This document shows, piece after piece, positions 50,814 to 59,390 of a stretch of 64,000 nucleotides of DNA. Where the stretch lies: positions 1 to 64,000 of the forward strand of contig CAZKCT010000005.1 in assembly GCA_964551545.1 (NCBI GenBank), read 5' to 3'. Each line of letters begins with the position of its first letter. The first letter of the stretch is position 1. The DNA is from Thiopontia sp964551545 (GTDB lineage: Bacteria > Pseudomonadota > Gammaproteobacteria > GCF-002020875). The translations under genes and the position numbers were made by a program. The notes below the pieces were generated by a model. It was not told the origin of the DNA, searched no databases, and saw only the letters and a program-made list of their open reading frames with translations.

Positions 50814-52730
50814 TCATACCTGTCTGCGTTGCGCCACATCCTGTTGTAGATGGTCGACAAACGCATCGACAGAGAGCGTTCCCAGCTCTTTGCCGCCTCG
50901 CATACGCACAGCAACTGTACCCTCTTCCATTTCACGATCCCCAATCACCAAGATATAGGGAATCCGCTGCATGGAGTGCTCGCGAATTTTAAGCCCTATC
51001 TTCTCGTTTCTCAAGTCAGATTCCACGCGAAAACCTGCATTATTGAGGGTTTCTGCCACTTTTTCGACTCCATCACGTTGACTATCGGTGATATTGACCA
51101 CAACAGCCTGCAGTGGAGAGAGCCATGGCGGCATGGAACCGGCATACTCTTCAATGAGAATTCCGACAAAACGCTCCAGCGAACCGAGGATCGCACGGTG
51201 CAGCATGACCGGATGTTTCTTCTCACCATGCTCATCCACATAGGTGGCCTCCAGCCGCCCTGGCATGGAGAAATCCACCTGAATCGTGCCACACTGCCAG
51301 ACCCGCCCAATGCAATCTTTCAGCGAGAATTCAATCTTCGGGCCATAAAAGGCACCCTCTCCTGGCTGCAGCTCCCAATCCAGTCCCTTGGTATTGAGCG
51401 CGGTCTCCAGCGCCTCTTCAGCCTGATCCCACACCTCATCACTACCGACCCGCTTCTCGGGACGGGTAGAGAGCTTGATCAGCACTTCTTCAAACCCGAA
51501 GTCCTCATAGACCTCAAACAGCAGCTCCATAAAGGCGGCCACTTCTGCTTGAATCTGGTCTTCGGTACAAAAAATATGGGCATCGTCCTGGGTAAAATTA
51601 CGCACCCGCATCAGACCATGCAATGTCCCGGATGGCTCATTACGGTGACAGGAGCCGAACTCAGCCAGTCGCAGCGGCAGATCACGGTAGCTACGCAGCC
51701 CCTGATTGTAGATCTGCACATGGCCGGGACAGTTCATCGGCTTGATCGCGTAGTCACGGTTCTCGGAGTGGGTCGAGAAGATCATGTCGCCAAACTTGTC
51801 CCAGTGGCCTGACTTCTCCCACAACACCCGATCAATGACCTGCGGGGTGTGAACCTCCTGATAGCCGTGGTGACGCAGCTTCTCGCGCACATAATCCTCA
51901 ACCTCACGATAGATCGACCACCCTTTGCTGTGCCAGAAGACCATCCCCGGCGCCTCTTCCTGGCTATGAAACAGGTCCAGCTTCTTGCCGATCTTACGAT
52001 GGTCACGCTTCTCCGCCTCTTCCAGGCGGTGTAAGTGCTGCTTGAGCTGTTTTTTATCAGGGAAGGCCGCACCATAGATGCGCTGCAGCATCTCGTTATT
52101 GGAATCACCACGCCAGTAGGCACCAGCCAGCTTCATCAATTTGAAGCCGCCCTTCAGGTGGCCGGTTGAGGGGACATGAGGGCCACGACAGAGATCGATA
52201 AAGTCGCCTTGACGGTAGAGAGAGAGCACTTGTCCCTCTGGGATATCGCGGATGATCTCCGCTTTGTAGACCTCACCCTGCTCTTCAAAGAAGGCTATCG
52301 CCTCATCCCGGTCCATTTCAGAACGCTCAATTTTGGTGTTGGCCTTGGCCAACTCCGCCATCTTCTTCTCGATTCCCTTGAAGTCCTCGGGAGTAAACTT
52401 CTCCTCGCGAGCGAAGTCATAATAGAAGCCGTGTTCAACAATAGGACCGATGGTAATCTGGGTCTCAGGATAGAGCTGCTTCACCGCCTGTGCCAGCAAG
52501 TGTGCTGTGGAGTGACGAATGATCTCCACCCCCTCCTCATCTCGGCTGGTGATCAGCGAGAGCTCAGCATCCTCTGTGATGGCGTATGAGGTGTCGACCA
52601 ACTCTTCACCAATCTTCCCAGCCAGTGCCGCCTTGGCAAGCCCAGGGCCGATATCGGCCGCCACATCGTAAACAGTGACTGGTTGTTCGAAACTACGTTG
52701 GGAGCCGTCAGGCAGCGTGATGGTAGGCAT
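50814..52730 (-). CDS. thrS: Threonyl-tRNA synthetase
   Basis: Enzyme of 638 residues: TGS domain (MPTITLPDGSQRSF), editing domain with HSTAHLLAQAVKQL, class II catalytic core with FGSCHRNEPSGTLHGLMRVR and C-terminal anticodon-binding domain. ATG 52730 follows GGAG by eight bases; the frame is open to 52754. It heads the thrS-infC-rpmI-rplT-pheST-ihfA cluster and lies 57 bases after the tRNA-Val terminator. Confidence 0.97.
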   Translation of the reverse strand: MPTITLPDGSQRSFEQPVTVYDVAADIGPGLAKAALAGKIGEELVDTSYAITEDAELSLITSRDEEGVEIIRHSTAHLLAQAVKQLYPETQITIGPIVEHGFYYDFAREEKFTPEDFKGIEKKMAELAKANTKIERSEMDRDEAIAFFEEQGEVYKAEIIRDIPEGQVLSLYRQGDFIDLCRGPHVPSTGHLKGGFKLMKLAGAYWRGDSNNEMLQRIYGAAFPDKKQLKQHLHRLEEAEKRDHRKIGKKLDLFHSQEEAPGMVFWHSKGWSIYREVEDYVREKLRHHGYQEVHTPQVIDRVLWEKSGHWDKFGDMIFSTHSENRDYAIKPMNCPGHVQIYNQGLRSYRDLPLRLAEFGSCHRNEPSGTLHGLMRVRNFTQDDAHIFCTEDQIQAEVAAFMELLFEVYEDFGFEEVLIKLSTRPEKRVGSDEVWDQAEEALETALNTKGLDWELQPGEGAFYGPKIEFSLKDCIGRVWQCGTIQVDFSMPGRLEATYVDEHGEKKHPVMLHRAILGSLERFVGILIEEYAGSMPPWLSPLQAVVVNITDSQRDGVEKVAETLNNAGFRVESDLRNEKIGLKIREHSMQRIPYILVIGDREMEEGTVAVRMRGGKELGTLSVDAFVDHLQQDVAQRRQV

Positions 52731-52786
52731 TGATATTCTCCAGTGGCGATCCACACAAAAGACCGCTTGTTTTCAAATGTTGCATC

Positions 52787-52826
52787 AAAAAAAATGGCCA
52801 GCCATCCAAATCTGATGTCTGACCAT
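52787..52826 (-). terminator. Terminator after tRNA-Val
   Basis: On the minus strand a 13-position stem with one mismatch and one wobble (52826-52814 with 52806-52794) and a 7-nt loop is followed by eight T residues. It starts 12 bases after the tRNA CCA end. Confidence 0.85.
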
Positions 52827-52837
52827 CTTCAAAAATC

Positions 52838-52914
52838 TGGTAGGCGCGAGTGGATTCGAACCACCGACTTCCACCATGTCAAGGTGACACTCTAACCAAC
52901 TGAGTTACGCGCCT
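52838..52914 (-). tRNA. tRNA-Val(GAC)
   Basis: A 77-base cloverleaf with encoded CCA. The acceptor stem is AGGCGCG with CGCGCCT, the anticodon loop TTGACAT gives anticodon GAC, and the T loop is TTCGAAT with a standard T stem. It resembles E. coli tRNA-Val(GAC) apart from the acceptor stem. Confidence 0.96.
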
Positions 52915-52995
52915 AAAACGTAGGATGCGCATTTTACAGAGGAAAGAGATAATGTCAATTATGATTAATGTGGCTCAACACCAGTCTCTCGGCCA

Positions 52996-54348
52996 TTATG
53001 ACCAACGATTGAGCAACGATTTAAACACTCCGGAAGGGAGTGGTTTGCTGTAGAGATACCCCTGAACCTCATCACACCCCAACTCCTGCAGGAACTGCTG
53101 ATGAGCTTCAGTCTCGACCCCCTCCGCAACAATATGGAACTCCAACGCCTTCCCCATCGCGACAATGGCTCGAGTGAGATCAGCATGGCGATTAGACTCC
53201 AGCACCTTAAGCACAAACGACGCATCAATCTTCAGGGTATCAATCGGGAAGCGCTCCAGATAACTTAGCGAGGAGTAGCCTGTACCAAAATCATCGAGGG
53301 CAATGGTGATCCCCATATGTCGGAACTGTTTCAATATCTCTCTCGCCTGCCGATGGTCCCCCATCAAAAGACTTTCAGTGACCTCCAGCTCCAGCCACTC
53401 TCCCTTTGCCCCAGTCTCCTCCATCAGTTCCCGAACCCGCTCAACCAGCCCTTGTTTGACAAACTGGATTGGAGAGAGGTTCACCGCCATCTTCAGTGGA
53501 CGGTCACGCTCCTGATTCCACTCCACAATCTGCAAAAAGGCTTCTCGAAGCGCCCAGTCCCCCATCTCCTGAATAAGCCCTGTCTCTTCTGCCAATGGGA
53601 TAAAGCGAACCGGCGAGATCATCTCCCCCCCACCCCGGGGCCAACGCATCAGCGCCTCCATACCACTCATGCGCCCGGTTTTTAAATCAATCTTGGGTTG
53701 ATAATAGAGCTCAAATACCATCTCCCGAACTGCCAACCGAAGATCCTTCTTCATTGCAATTCGCTCTACCATCTCCTTCTGCACCTCCCCATCAAAGAAA
53801 CACCAGGTGGAGCCAATATCTTGCTGCGAAACATGGAGCGCGCCAAAAGCATTGGTCAGAAGGTCTTTATGGTTAAGGTTATCTTGACGTAACAGATCAA
53901 CCCCGATACTGATTCTGGTCTGAACTTCTGCATCCACCATCAGGGTGCTCAGCGCCTCTACCGTCCGCTCTATTTTTTGACGGGTCGTATCCATCAACAG
54001 GCACCCAAAAATCTCTGGCCCGAGATGAGCAAGCAAGACAACCCCCTCGAAGAAGTCACGCAGGCGCCGAGAGAACTCTACCGTCATCATTTCAGCCTGC
54101 TCCACCCCTTCACTCTGCTGCACCTCATGCAGCTCATCAAGCGAGAGAAGAATCACACCACAACGGAAATCACCTTTACGTGCACTATCAACAGCGCTCT
54201 CCACCTCCATCAGAAACTGTCCACGATTGAGCAGTCCGGTCTGTGGGTCATAGAACTGCAGGCGTCGCTGCTGATCTCGAATCTCTGTATTCTCTTCAAC
54301 CAACTCTTCTAACTTGCGATTGCTCTCTCTTAGTGCATCCAGCGTCAT
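52996..54348 (-). CDS. Degenerate GGDEF plus EAL phosphodiesterase, 5'-truncated
   Basis: Protein of 450 residues from ATG 54348. A short coiled coil (4-31) leads into a GGDEF domain whose active site reads LGPEIFG at 109-115, so it cannot make c-di-GMP. The EAL domain is intact in its key motifs: EAL at 231-233, later DDFGTGYSSL and EGVET. Upstream, in frame to 54459, lies LKKPFSREEVYLLASAL, the end of a response-regulator receiver domain. The rest of that domain is absent and an in-frame TGA and an IS-like end follow, so this is the remnant of a REC-GGDEF-EAL gene that may still express an active EAL protein. Confidence 0.85.
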   Translation of the reverse strand: MTLDALRESNRKLEELVEENTEIRDQQRRLQFYDPQTGLLNRGQFLMEVESAVDSARKGDFRCGVILLSLDELHEVQQSEGVEQAEMMTVEFSRRLRDFFEGVVLLAHLGPEIFGCLLMDTTRQKIERTVEALSTLMVDAEVQTRISIGVDLLRQDNLNHKDLLTNAFGALHVSQQDIGSTWCFFDGEVQKEMVERIAMKKDLRLAVREMVFELYYQPKIDLKTGRMSGMEALMRWPRGGGEMISPVRFIPLAEETGLIQEMGDWALREAFLQIVEWNQERDRPLKMAVNLSPIQFVKQGLVERVRELMEETGAKGEWLELEVTESLLMGDHRQAREILKQFRHMGITIALDDFGTGYSSLSYLERFPIDTLKIDASFVLKVLESNRHADLTRAIVAMGKALEFHIVAEGVETEAHQQFLQELGCDEVQGYLYSKPLPSGVFKSLLNRWS

Positions 54349-54462
54349 TCTGAGATGACGGTTCTTATCCCAGGTCTCGCACAGCGCGCTGGCGAGCAGG
54401 TAAACCTCCTCTCGACTAAACGGCTTCTTCAGTTTGAATCGCGATTCGTACAGAGATCTTCA
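54349..54462 (-). pseudogene. Receiver-domain fragment of the EAL gene
   Basis: In frame with the EAL protein, codons from 54459 down to 54349 read FKLKKPFSREEVYLLAS, matching the last helix and KPF motif of a receiver domain. A TGA at 54462-54460 and loss of homology mark the break. The missing part would hold the phosphorylated Asp. Confidence 0.7.
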
Positions 54463-54589
54463 TTGGAGTCTATTAGAGCGCAAAAGTAGCCTTGTGGAAA
54501 AGGGGTTTCTGGACTTCTGTCAACGACCACCGGCTAAAAGCCGGTGGCTTGTAGTTACGGCTGGAAGCCGGATTAATCGGAACCTCAAC
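54463..54589. mobile_element. Probable IS200/IS605-type end remnant
   Basis: This stretch holds a 9-bp hairpin with a 3-nt loop (CCACCGGCT at 54527-54535, AGCCGGTGG at 54539-54547) and a second small hairpin (CGGCT/AGCCG at 54558-54570). Closely spaced sub-terminal hairpins of this kind are typical of IS200/IS605 family ends near tnpB. No transposase remains. It marks the break in the receiver domain next to hipA. Confidence 0.6.
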
Positions 54590-55810
54590 TTACCCATTAA
54601 AAGCTTTTTGGATTCTCACTGCGTCCTCTTCCGGGACACCGCACTCTTCTGCAACATCGAGCCACCCAGAAACTGCGGTATGCACTAGCTCGACAGCCTC
54701 ATCAATGGTTGACTTAGGTAGCCCAAATACCTTCTTTAATTTGCCGAGCTCTGATAACAGCGGTGGAGATGGGTCATGCCGGAAACCGGCCTGATGAAAT
54801 TCCCCTCTGGTTAATGAAGGCACCAGATCATAGGCAGGAGAGAGAGACCATCCTGCTCCAGCATGGATCAGACTGAAGTTTCTCTGGTGGTCGTCCGTGT
54901 TGTTGATGGCACGATTAAATAGCATCTGAAGCAGAAGCTGTCTCGAAGACTCCTCAATGGAATCAACATAGCGCTGTAACACATCATGGATATCGTCATA
55001 CCGAAAGATCGTACCGCTATTTTGTTGTGTTGCAGGGTCTCTTAGCAGAGTGTTGATGCTGACCAGGTGATTACGAGTTTGATCCGGGTTCACATCAAAG
55101 CGTTCAACCAATAGGGTTTCCCGCCCCTCTACCCCTTCATGAAGTTCAGAGTCAGGCACATTGATCCCAGCTGTTTTTGCCATCAGTAGTGTGGCCTGCT
55201 CGACTCGCGCATTATTGTACTGGTCATGCTGCGGGCGATTGAACTTGGCGACATAGCTACGTTGATTATCATGCAGTAGCGCTTTCGGTCTCGCACCACC
55301 GACACCTGTGCCATTGTTACCCAGATAGAGCAGGCTCGCTTCATCGTACTCAAGGTTCTCATCAAGCTGTATTGCAGCCTGCTCAATCTTCTCCAGTGTC
55401 TCAATGGAGGCACCTCGGTCAAAATGAGGTAACCCTCCTTTATCGACGATTGAAAGCCCACCAATGCGACTGTGGCTCAACATCTTCAGCGCATCGATCA
55501 CGCTATTGGCATTGAGCTTGTCACCTTTCTGGTAGTAGGCAACCTGGGCTAGTACTCGCCTCCCCCAGTCATCAGGCAGATAGTCATCAAGAAATCCGGG
55601 CGTATGACCATCACTGAATTCGTGAGGCCTCACTTGTAATGGCAATGCGGAAGGATCAATCGGAAATGCCTCTGGATGCTCCAGATAACTCTCCCGATAA
55701 CGTAGACCGACCGCTTGCAGCTGAGTCCCCTCCTCCTGAATGACTACGTCAGCAGCATGAACTGGACCAGCAGGAAGACTAAGGAAGAGGTCATACTGCT
55801 TGTTAGTCAA
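54590..55810 (-). CDS. hipA: HipA-family toxin kinase
   Basis: Serine/threonine kinase toxin of 406 residues. The N-terminal subdomain is present, followed by VGGARPKALL (nucleotide loop), the catalytic NNTDDHQRNF at 303-312 and AYDLVPS as the metal-binding site. All core residues appear intact. In E. coli HipA phosphorylates glutamyl-tRNA synthetase and induces dormancy. It overlaps hipB by eight bases. The gene abuts an IS-like end, suggesting acquisition as a module. Confidence 0.92.
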   Translation of the reverse strand: MTNKQYDLFLSLPAGPVHAADVVIQEEGTQLQAVGLRYRESYLEHPEAFPIDPSALPLQVRPHEFSDGHTPGFLDDYLPDDWGRRVLAQVAYYQKGDKLNANSVIDALKMLSHSRIGGLSIVDKGGLPHFDRGASIETLEKIEQAAIQLDENLEYDEASLLYLGNNGTGVGGARPKALLHDNQRSYVAKFNRPQHDQYNNARVEQATLLMAKTAGINVPDSELHEGVEGRETLLVERFDVNPDQTRNHLVSINTLLRDPATQQNSGTIFRYDDIHDVLQRYVDSIEESSRQLLLQMLFNRAINNTDDHQRNFSLIHAGAGWSLSPAYDLVPSLTRGEFHQAGFRHDPSPPLLSELGKLKKVFGLPKSTIDEAVELVHTAVSGWLDVAEECGVPEEDAVRIQKAFNG

Positions 55811-56045
55811 AAAGGCTCTCCTTCTCGAAGAAGAGGTTGGAGAAGTTTTTCTCCATACCCATCAGTCGTGCAGCCTCGTAGTATTTGCCTATTCCAACTG
55901 ACAGATCTCCCTTCTCCATCTTCTGCAGTGTCGCACGGCTCACACAGATCCGGACAGCAAACGCCTGCAGATCATCCTGTGGGAAGTGTTTCTTTCGTGC
56001 TTTCTTGAGAGTTTGGCCGATAATTATGAGATGCTTGCTTTTCAT
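55803..56045 (-). CDS. hipB: HipB-like antitoxin (XRE family)
   Basis: Helix-turn-helix protein of 80 residues. The DNA-binding region is LQAFAVRICVSRATLQKMEKG. It would repress its own operon and neutralise HipA. ATG 56045 gives the most typical N-terminus; the frame is open to 56081. Upstream DNA is AT-rich with repeated TTAGTATTA boxes. Confidence 0.88.
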   Translation of the reverse strand: MKSKHLIIIGQTLKKARKKHFPQDDLQAFAVRICVSRATLQKMEKGDLSVGIGKYYEAARLMGMEKNFSNLFFEKESLFD

Positions 56046-56055
56046 TACCACAATA

Positions 56056-56104
56056 TTAGTATTAATGCCAATATATTGCAATATTTACTATTATTTTAGT
56101 ATTA
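56056..56104 (-). promoter_or_regulatory. Candidate hipBA operator region
   Basis: TTAGTATTA occurs at 56056-56064 and again at 56096-56104, exactly 40 bases apart, in very AT-rich DNA directly before hipB. Repeats of this kind in a toxin-antitoxin promoter are likely HipB sites. The sequence differs from the E. coli TATCC-N8-GGATA operator. Confidence 0.45.
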
Positions 56105-56305
56105 CTCTCAAAGACATCCAAACTCCAACCAACTTGAAAAAGGCTTACACCTTTAACCATTGCTGGTGTTCTACAAAGTCCACACATAGAGACTATGTCC
56201 CTGTATTAATAACCTAATCACCAGACCGGCCAACTCTATAAAAGCAAAACTACCAAAAGATATAGTTCATACCGTCATGTTTAGCAGGCAAGTCCAGCCC
56301 AACAC

Positions 56306-56713
56306 TCACCACGGCATGCGCATCCCCCCCATTCCCATCCGGTTAAAGTCTGGCATCATCCCTCCTTGGCGATATCGTCTTTGATTGGCGGTACTGGAAG
56401 GGTATTTCTGTTTGAATAGCCGTTTCTTGTATTGGGCTAGCTCATAGCACTGCAAGATCGAATCATCCTCATCATTTGCATTCTCGATACAGCGGATCTC
56501 ATCTTCAATCAACCGCATTCTCGCCGCCCCTTTTTCTCTCTTCCGCAGAAGATGCTGCAACACCTCCTCTTTCGATGTGCTGTGCGCTTCACCACTGGAT
56601 GACTCTAGCCCCCACACATCAGAGGGGGCGCTATAAGAATCCTCTGCAACAGCTACCGTTGCCATCCATAACGCCCCCATCAACACAGCCTTATCTCTCA
56701 TTCCTGTAAACAC
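56306..56713 (-). CDS. Small secreted protein, function unknown
   Basis: Protein of 135 residues. A signal peptide (hydrophobic AVLMGALWMATVAVA, cut near VAVAE) is followed by a charged helical middle with three cysteines (one pair bracketing IENANDEDDSILQ) and a Gly/Met-rich tail (MMPDFNRMGMGGMRMPW). GTG 56713 has GGAGAAG at good spacing; ATG 56701 has none. The Met-rich tail hints at metal binding but no family is recognised. Confidence 0.6.
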   Translation of the reverse strand: MFTGMRDKAVLMGALWMATVAVAEDSYSAPSDVWGLESSSGEAHSTSKEEVLQHLLRKREKGAARMRLIEDEIRCIENANDEDDSILQCYELAQYKKRLFKQKYPSSTANQRRYRQGGMMPDFNRMGMGGMRMPW

Positions 56714-56884
56714 ACGCTTCTCCCTATCAGCCCCTGTCAGGACGCTTCTCGCTTCTGCAGAGTGACCACTCTAGCCTTGATCGATACGAATCACCAGCCC
56801 AAAAGTACCACGTGTTGCGAAGAGCGCTCACCGATATGGAGGGCGTTACCGTCCAAGAGGTTGATTGGCGATATTGAGTGTGCT

Positions 56885-57121
56885 CTATCCGTTCTTGCGT
56901 TTCCAATCCCGATAGAGACGAATCACCAACAGCGTGATAGGTGTTCCATGCATCAAGAGATCAAAAATATCCAGCGGCTTCTGGAGGGTGCCATCCAACA
57001 ACATTTTGACCTTCTCCATCAGGTGAGGCTCTGGATGAGGCGGCACAATCGCCGGCATCAAAGCCAGCAAAATTGCCATCACCGCCAAATGGCCCAGTGG
57101 AATTTTATCGATCCATCCCAT
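56885..57121 (-). CDS. Small membrane protein of the RND export cluster
   Basis: Protein of 78 residues: an N-terminal helix (LGHLAVMAILLALMPAIV), then PEPHLMEKVKMLLDGTL, then KPLDIFDLLMHGTP and a second hydrophobic helix. Small proteins with this layout accompany MMPL/RND genes in other genomes and are often labelled RND transporter, though far too small to be one. It ends a unit with the DUF1302, LolA-like and RND genes. Start 57121 matches the MGWIDKIPLG family start. Confidence 0.75.
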   Translation of the reverse strand: MGWIDKIPLGHLAVMAILLALMPAIVPPHPEPHLMEKVKMLLDGTLQKPLDIFDLLMHGTPITLLVIRLYRDWKRKNG

Positions 57122-57147
57122 CTTCTCTCGTCTCTCCAATACTGTTC

Positions 57148-58590
57148 TTAAAAATCATAACGCAACTCGGCAAAGAGACGGTCACTCTTCCCCCAGTCCG
57201 GCGGGTATTTTGCACTCTGATACCAGATCCCGCCACCACTGATGGACCACTCATCATCCAGGTCATACGCCAGTGAGAGACGCTGATATCCCCCCTCATC
57301 CAGAGAGGCGCCACTACGCATCAACACCCCTTTGAGATGAAGCGTCTGATTCCAGAACTCCTGCTGATAGGCAACAACGGTCTGCCAATTCACCCGATCT
57401 TGGTAGTCCGGCTCGGCACTGAGCCCACTCTCATAGTCACCGATCTGGCGGCGCAGCGTCTCAGCAGAGAGGGTCACATCGACAATCCCTTGGTACTCTG
57501 CCCCCAGCAATAGATCCCACCGCACCTTCTTGCCGGCACTTGCATTGGCATACTCAAGCCCATCCAGCCGGGCCAGCTCTCCTTTCCAGAGCCAGCTTCC
57601 ATCGGCCACATTAATCGCAGCCCCTAAGTGGTTGATGCGCGCATAGCGTAACTGGTTCTGATTCAGATCCTTATACGGGGTGTCGTGATTGAGCCGTGCA
57701 ACATACAGAGAGAGGTCCCACCCGGAGAAGCGCCCCATTGCTGAGAGCCCCATCTCCATCTCTTCCAACCCATCCTCTGGGAACAACTCCGGCACTGCGA
57801 GTGCCTGACATCTGGCCTCACTGATAGCCCCCACCGATGAAAAATCACTACCACAAGGCGCAGTCAGATTAGGACGATTTTCCGGGATCAGCAGTCCTGT
57901 CAATCGCCAGGGGCCATGAAAGTAGTCGGCACGAGCCATTGTTACAGGACGACGTAGCGTCTCGATCTCTCCCAGCCCTGGTTCGCGCAGATCGATCGGA
58001 TTCAACCGATCGTTGACCCTCAAATAATCAGACTGTCCCCAAATCACCACCTGACGTCCCAGCTTCAGATCCAGATTCGGGTTCAGCGATCCACGCAGCC
58101 AGAGCTCTCCAATCTCTGCATCTTGACGATATCGGTCGATCACCGCTTGTGGGTAGGGCTCGTTATTCAGATCGTAAGCGAAGTCATGGCGCAAATACCC
58201 ATCTCCATGAAACTTCCACCCTTCTCCCAGGTCCTTTTCTGTCTCCAGCCAGAGTTTGGTCGAAAGCTTGGAGAGACCGCGATAATCGGAGCCAGCAGCG
58301 GCAGGCGCATCATGGCCGATATTCCAGGAGAGCGCATTGATCCAGTGTCCGCGCCATGAGCTTGAGGGTGCCAAATCAAGGTCAGAGAGTCCTCCAACTT
58401 CCCCTTCTACCGGAGGCTCATCATCAAATCCTTCAAGCAGCCCCTCAAGATCAGCATCGGCCTCCAGCGGCAACTCTGCAATCTCCTCATCAAAGCCGCC
58501 TAGCGCATCCTCCAGGGAGAGCGCCTCTTCAGTGGCTGTGGCACGGGTTGCGAATAGCAGCAGTAGAGCTGCCACCTGCAAGGGATGCAT
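57148..58590 (-). CDS. DUF1302 outer-membrane protein
   Basis: Exported protein of 480 residues. After a signal peptide (cut near ATA) comes an acidic linker rich in Glu and Asp (about 20-72), then a beta-barrel-like region with alternating aromatic strands and a C-terminal Phe (LFAELRYDF), a hallmark of outer-membrane proteins. LKLGRQVVIWGQSD is a DUF1302 motif. It starts at the LolA-like stop, so the two are coupled. It could be the outer-membrane partner of the RND protein. Confidence 0.85.
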   Translation of the reverse strand: MHPLQVAALLLLFATRATATEEALSLEDALGGFDEEIAELPLEADADLEGLLEGFDDEPPVEGEVGGLSDLDLAPSSSWRGHWINALSWNIGHDAPAAAGSDYRGLSKLSTKLWLETEKDLGEGWKFHGDGYLRHDFAYDLNNEPYPQAVIDRYRQDAEIGELWLRGSLNPNLDLKLGRQVVIWGQSDYLRVNDRLNPIDLREPGLGEIETLRRPVTMARADYFHGPWRLTGLLIPENRPNLTAPCGSDFSSVGAISEARCQALAVPELFPEDGLEEMEMGLSAMGRFSGWDLSLYVARLNHDTPYKDLNQNQLRYARINHLGAAINVADGSWLWKGELARLDGLEYANASAGKKVRWDLLLGAEYQGIVDVTLSAETLRRQIGDYESGLSAEPDYQDRVNWQTVVAYQQEFWNQTLHLKGVLMRSGASLDEGGYQRLSLAYDLDDEWSISGGGIWYQSAKYPPDWGKSDRLFAELRYDF

Positions 58591-59390
58591 CAGTCGGCCC
58601 CTTTCTCCAGACGACGAACGCTGAACATCTCCCGGTCCAGGCTTTCGCCATAACGGACATCGTGATATCGGATCAACGTTTTATGGGTCACTTTTTTGCC
58701 CTGCTTGGTGGTCATCGTGGTCTCTAGTGGGGTCCAGATACCATCGATCTGTTCCAATTTCTTGATATCGAGGTAGCGCAGCCGCCCCTTCTTCTCCATC
58801 CAACGGACTGCCCGCACCACCACATAGTTATCCTGGCGCACAAAGAGCACTGCCTGACGATAGCCAGTCTCCTCAATCACCGCTTTGTTCTTAGGGACTG
58901 ATTTGATCTGCCAGACTGGGTGGCCACGCACCGCCGTCTCCTTCATCAAGGTAAAGGTGTAGTCATCCAAATCAGGATCGGTCATATCTGAGTAGTTGAA
59001 GTCAGAGCCCATGAAGCTTCCGCTTTTATCGTCATTGGCAATACGTTTGGTTTTCTTCAAGGCCGGCAGATAGAGCCACTGATCATCATCCTTTCCCGAG
59101 GCATCATAGTCATAAGTCAGGAATCCGCTATTTTTCACATCGGAGGGAGAGAGGAAGAAGAGCAGGCTGTAGCTATCTTCACCGTGGTCCTGTGACCAAC
59201 GTCGCATCTTGCGCACTCGCTCTTTGCCACGCTTGTCAATCAAGCGCATCTCCATCTCCATCCGGGCATTGTCACCATCATCCCGATCATTGACCGCTTC
59301 CATGATTTCACGCCCGGTGGGGCTTGCCAATACAGTGCCGGCCAGCAAGATAGAGAGACCGCCCGTTACCCATTGATGCAACTGTTTCAT
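58590..59390 (-). CDS. Outer-membrane lipoprotein-sorting-like protein (LolA fold)
   Basis: Periplasmic protein of 266 residues with signal peptide (cut near VLA). GREIMEAVNDRDDGDNARMEM and the FMGSDFNYSDMTDPDLDDYTF segment match the LolA-like family that accompanies MMPL exporters. Such proteins may shuttle hydrophobic cargo between RND pump and outer membrane. It overlaps the RND gene by four bases. Confidence 0.85.
   Translation of the reverse strand: MKQLHQWVTGGLSILLAGTVLASPTGREIMEAVNDRDDGDNARMEMEMRLIDKRGKERVRKMRRWSQDHGEDSYSLLFFLSPSDVKNSGFLTYDYDASGKDDDQWLYLPALKKTKRIANDDKSGSFMGSDFNYSDMTDPDLDDYTFTLMKETAVRGHPVWQIKSVPKNKAVIEETGYRQAVLFVRQDNYVVVRAVRWMEKKGRLRYLDIKKLEQIDGIWTPLETTMTTKQGKKVTHKTLIRYHDVRYGESLDREMFSVRRLEKGAD

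Noticed and set aside
52838..52914. tRNA-Val as an attachment site for an integrated element reaching to hipBA
   Set aside because: No integrase and no repeat of the tRNA 3' end were seen nearby; the hipBA junction is marked by an IS-like end instead.
54521..54570. Hairpins near hipA as a rho-independent terminator
   Set aside because: The first stem is followed by mixed sequence rather than a T run on either strand, so an IS end is the better explanation.
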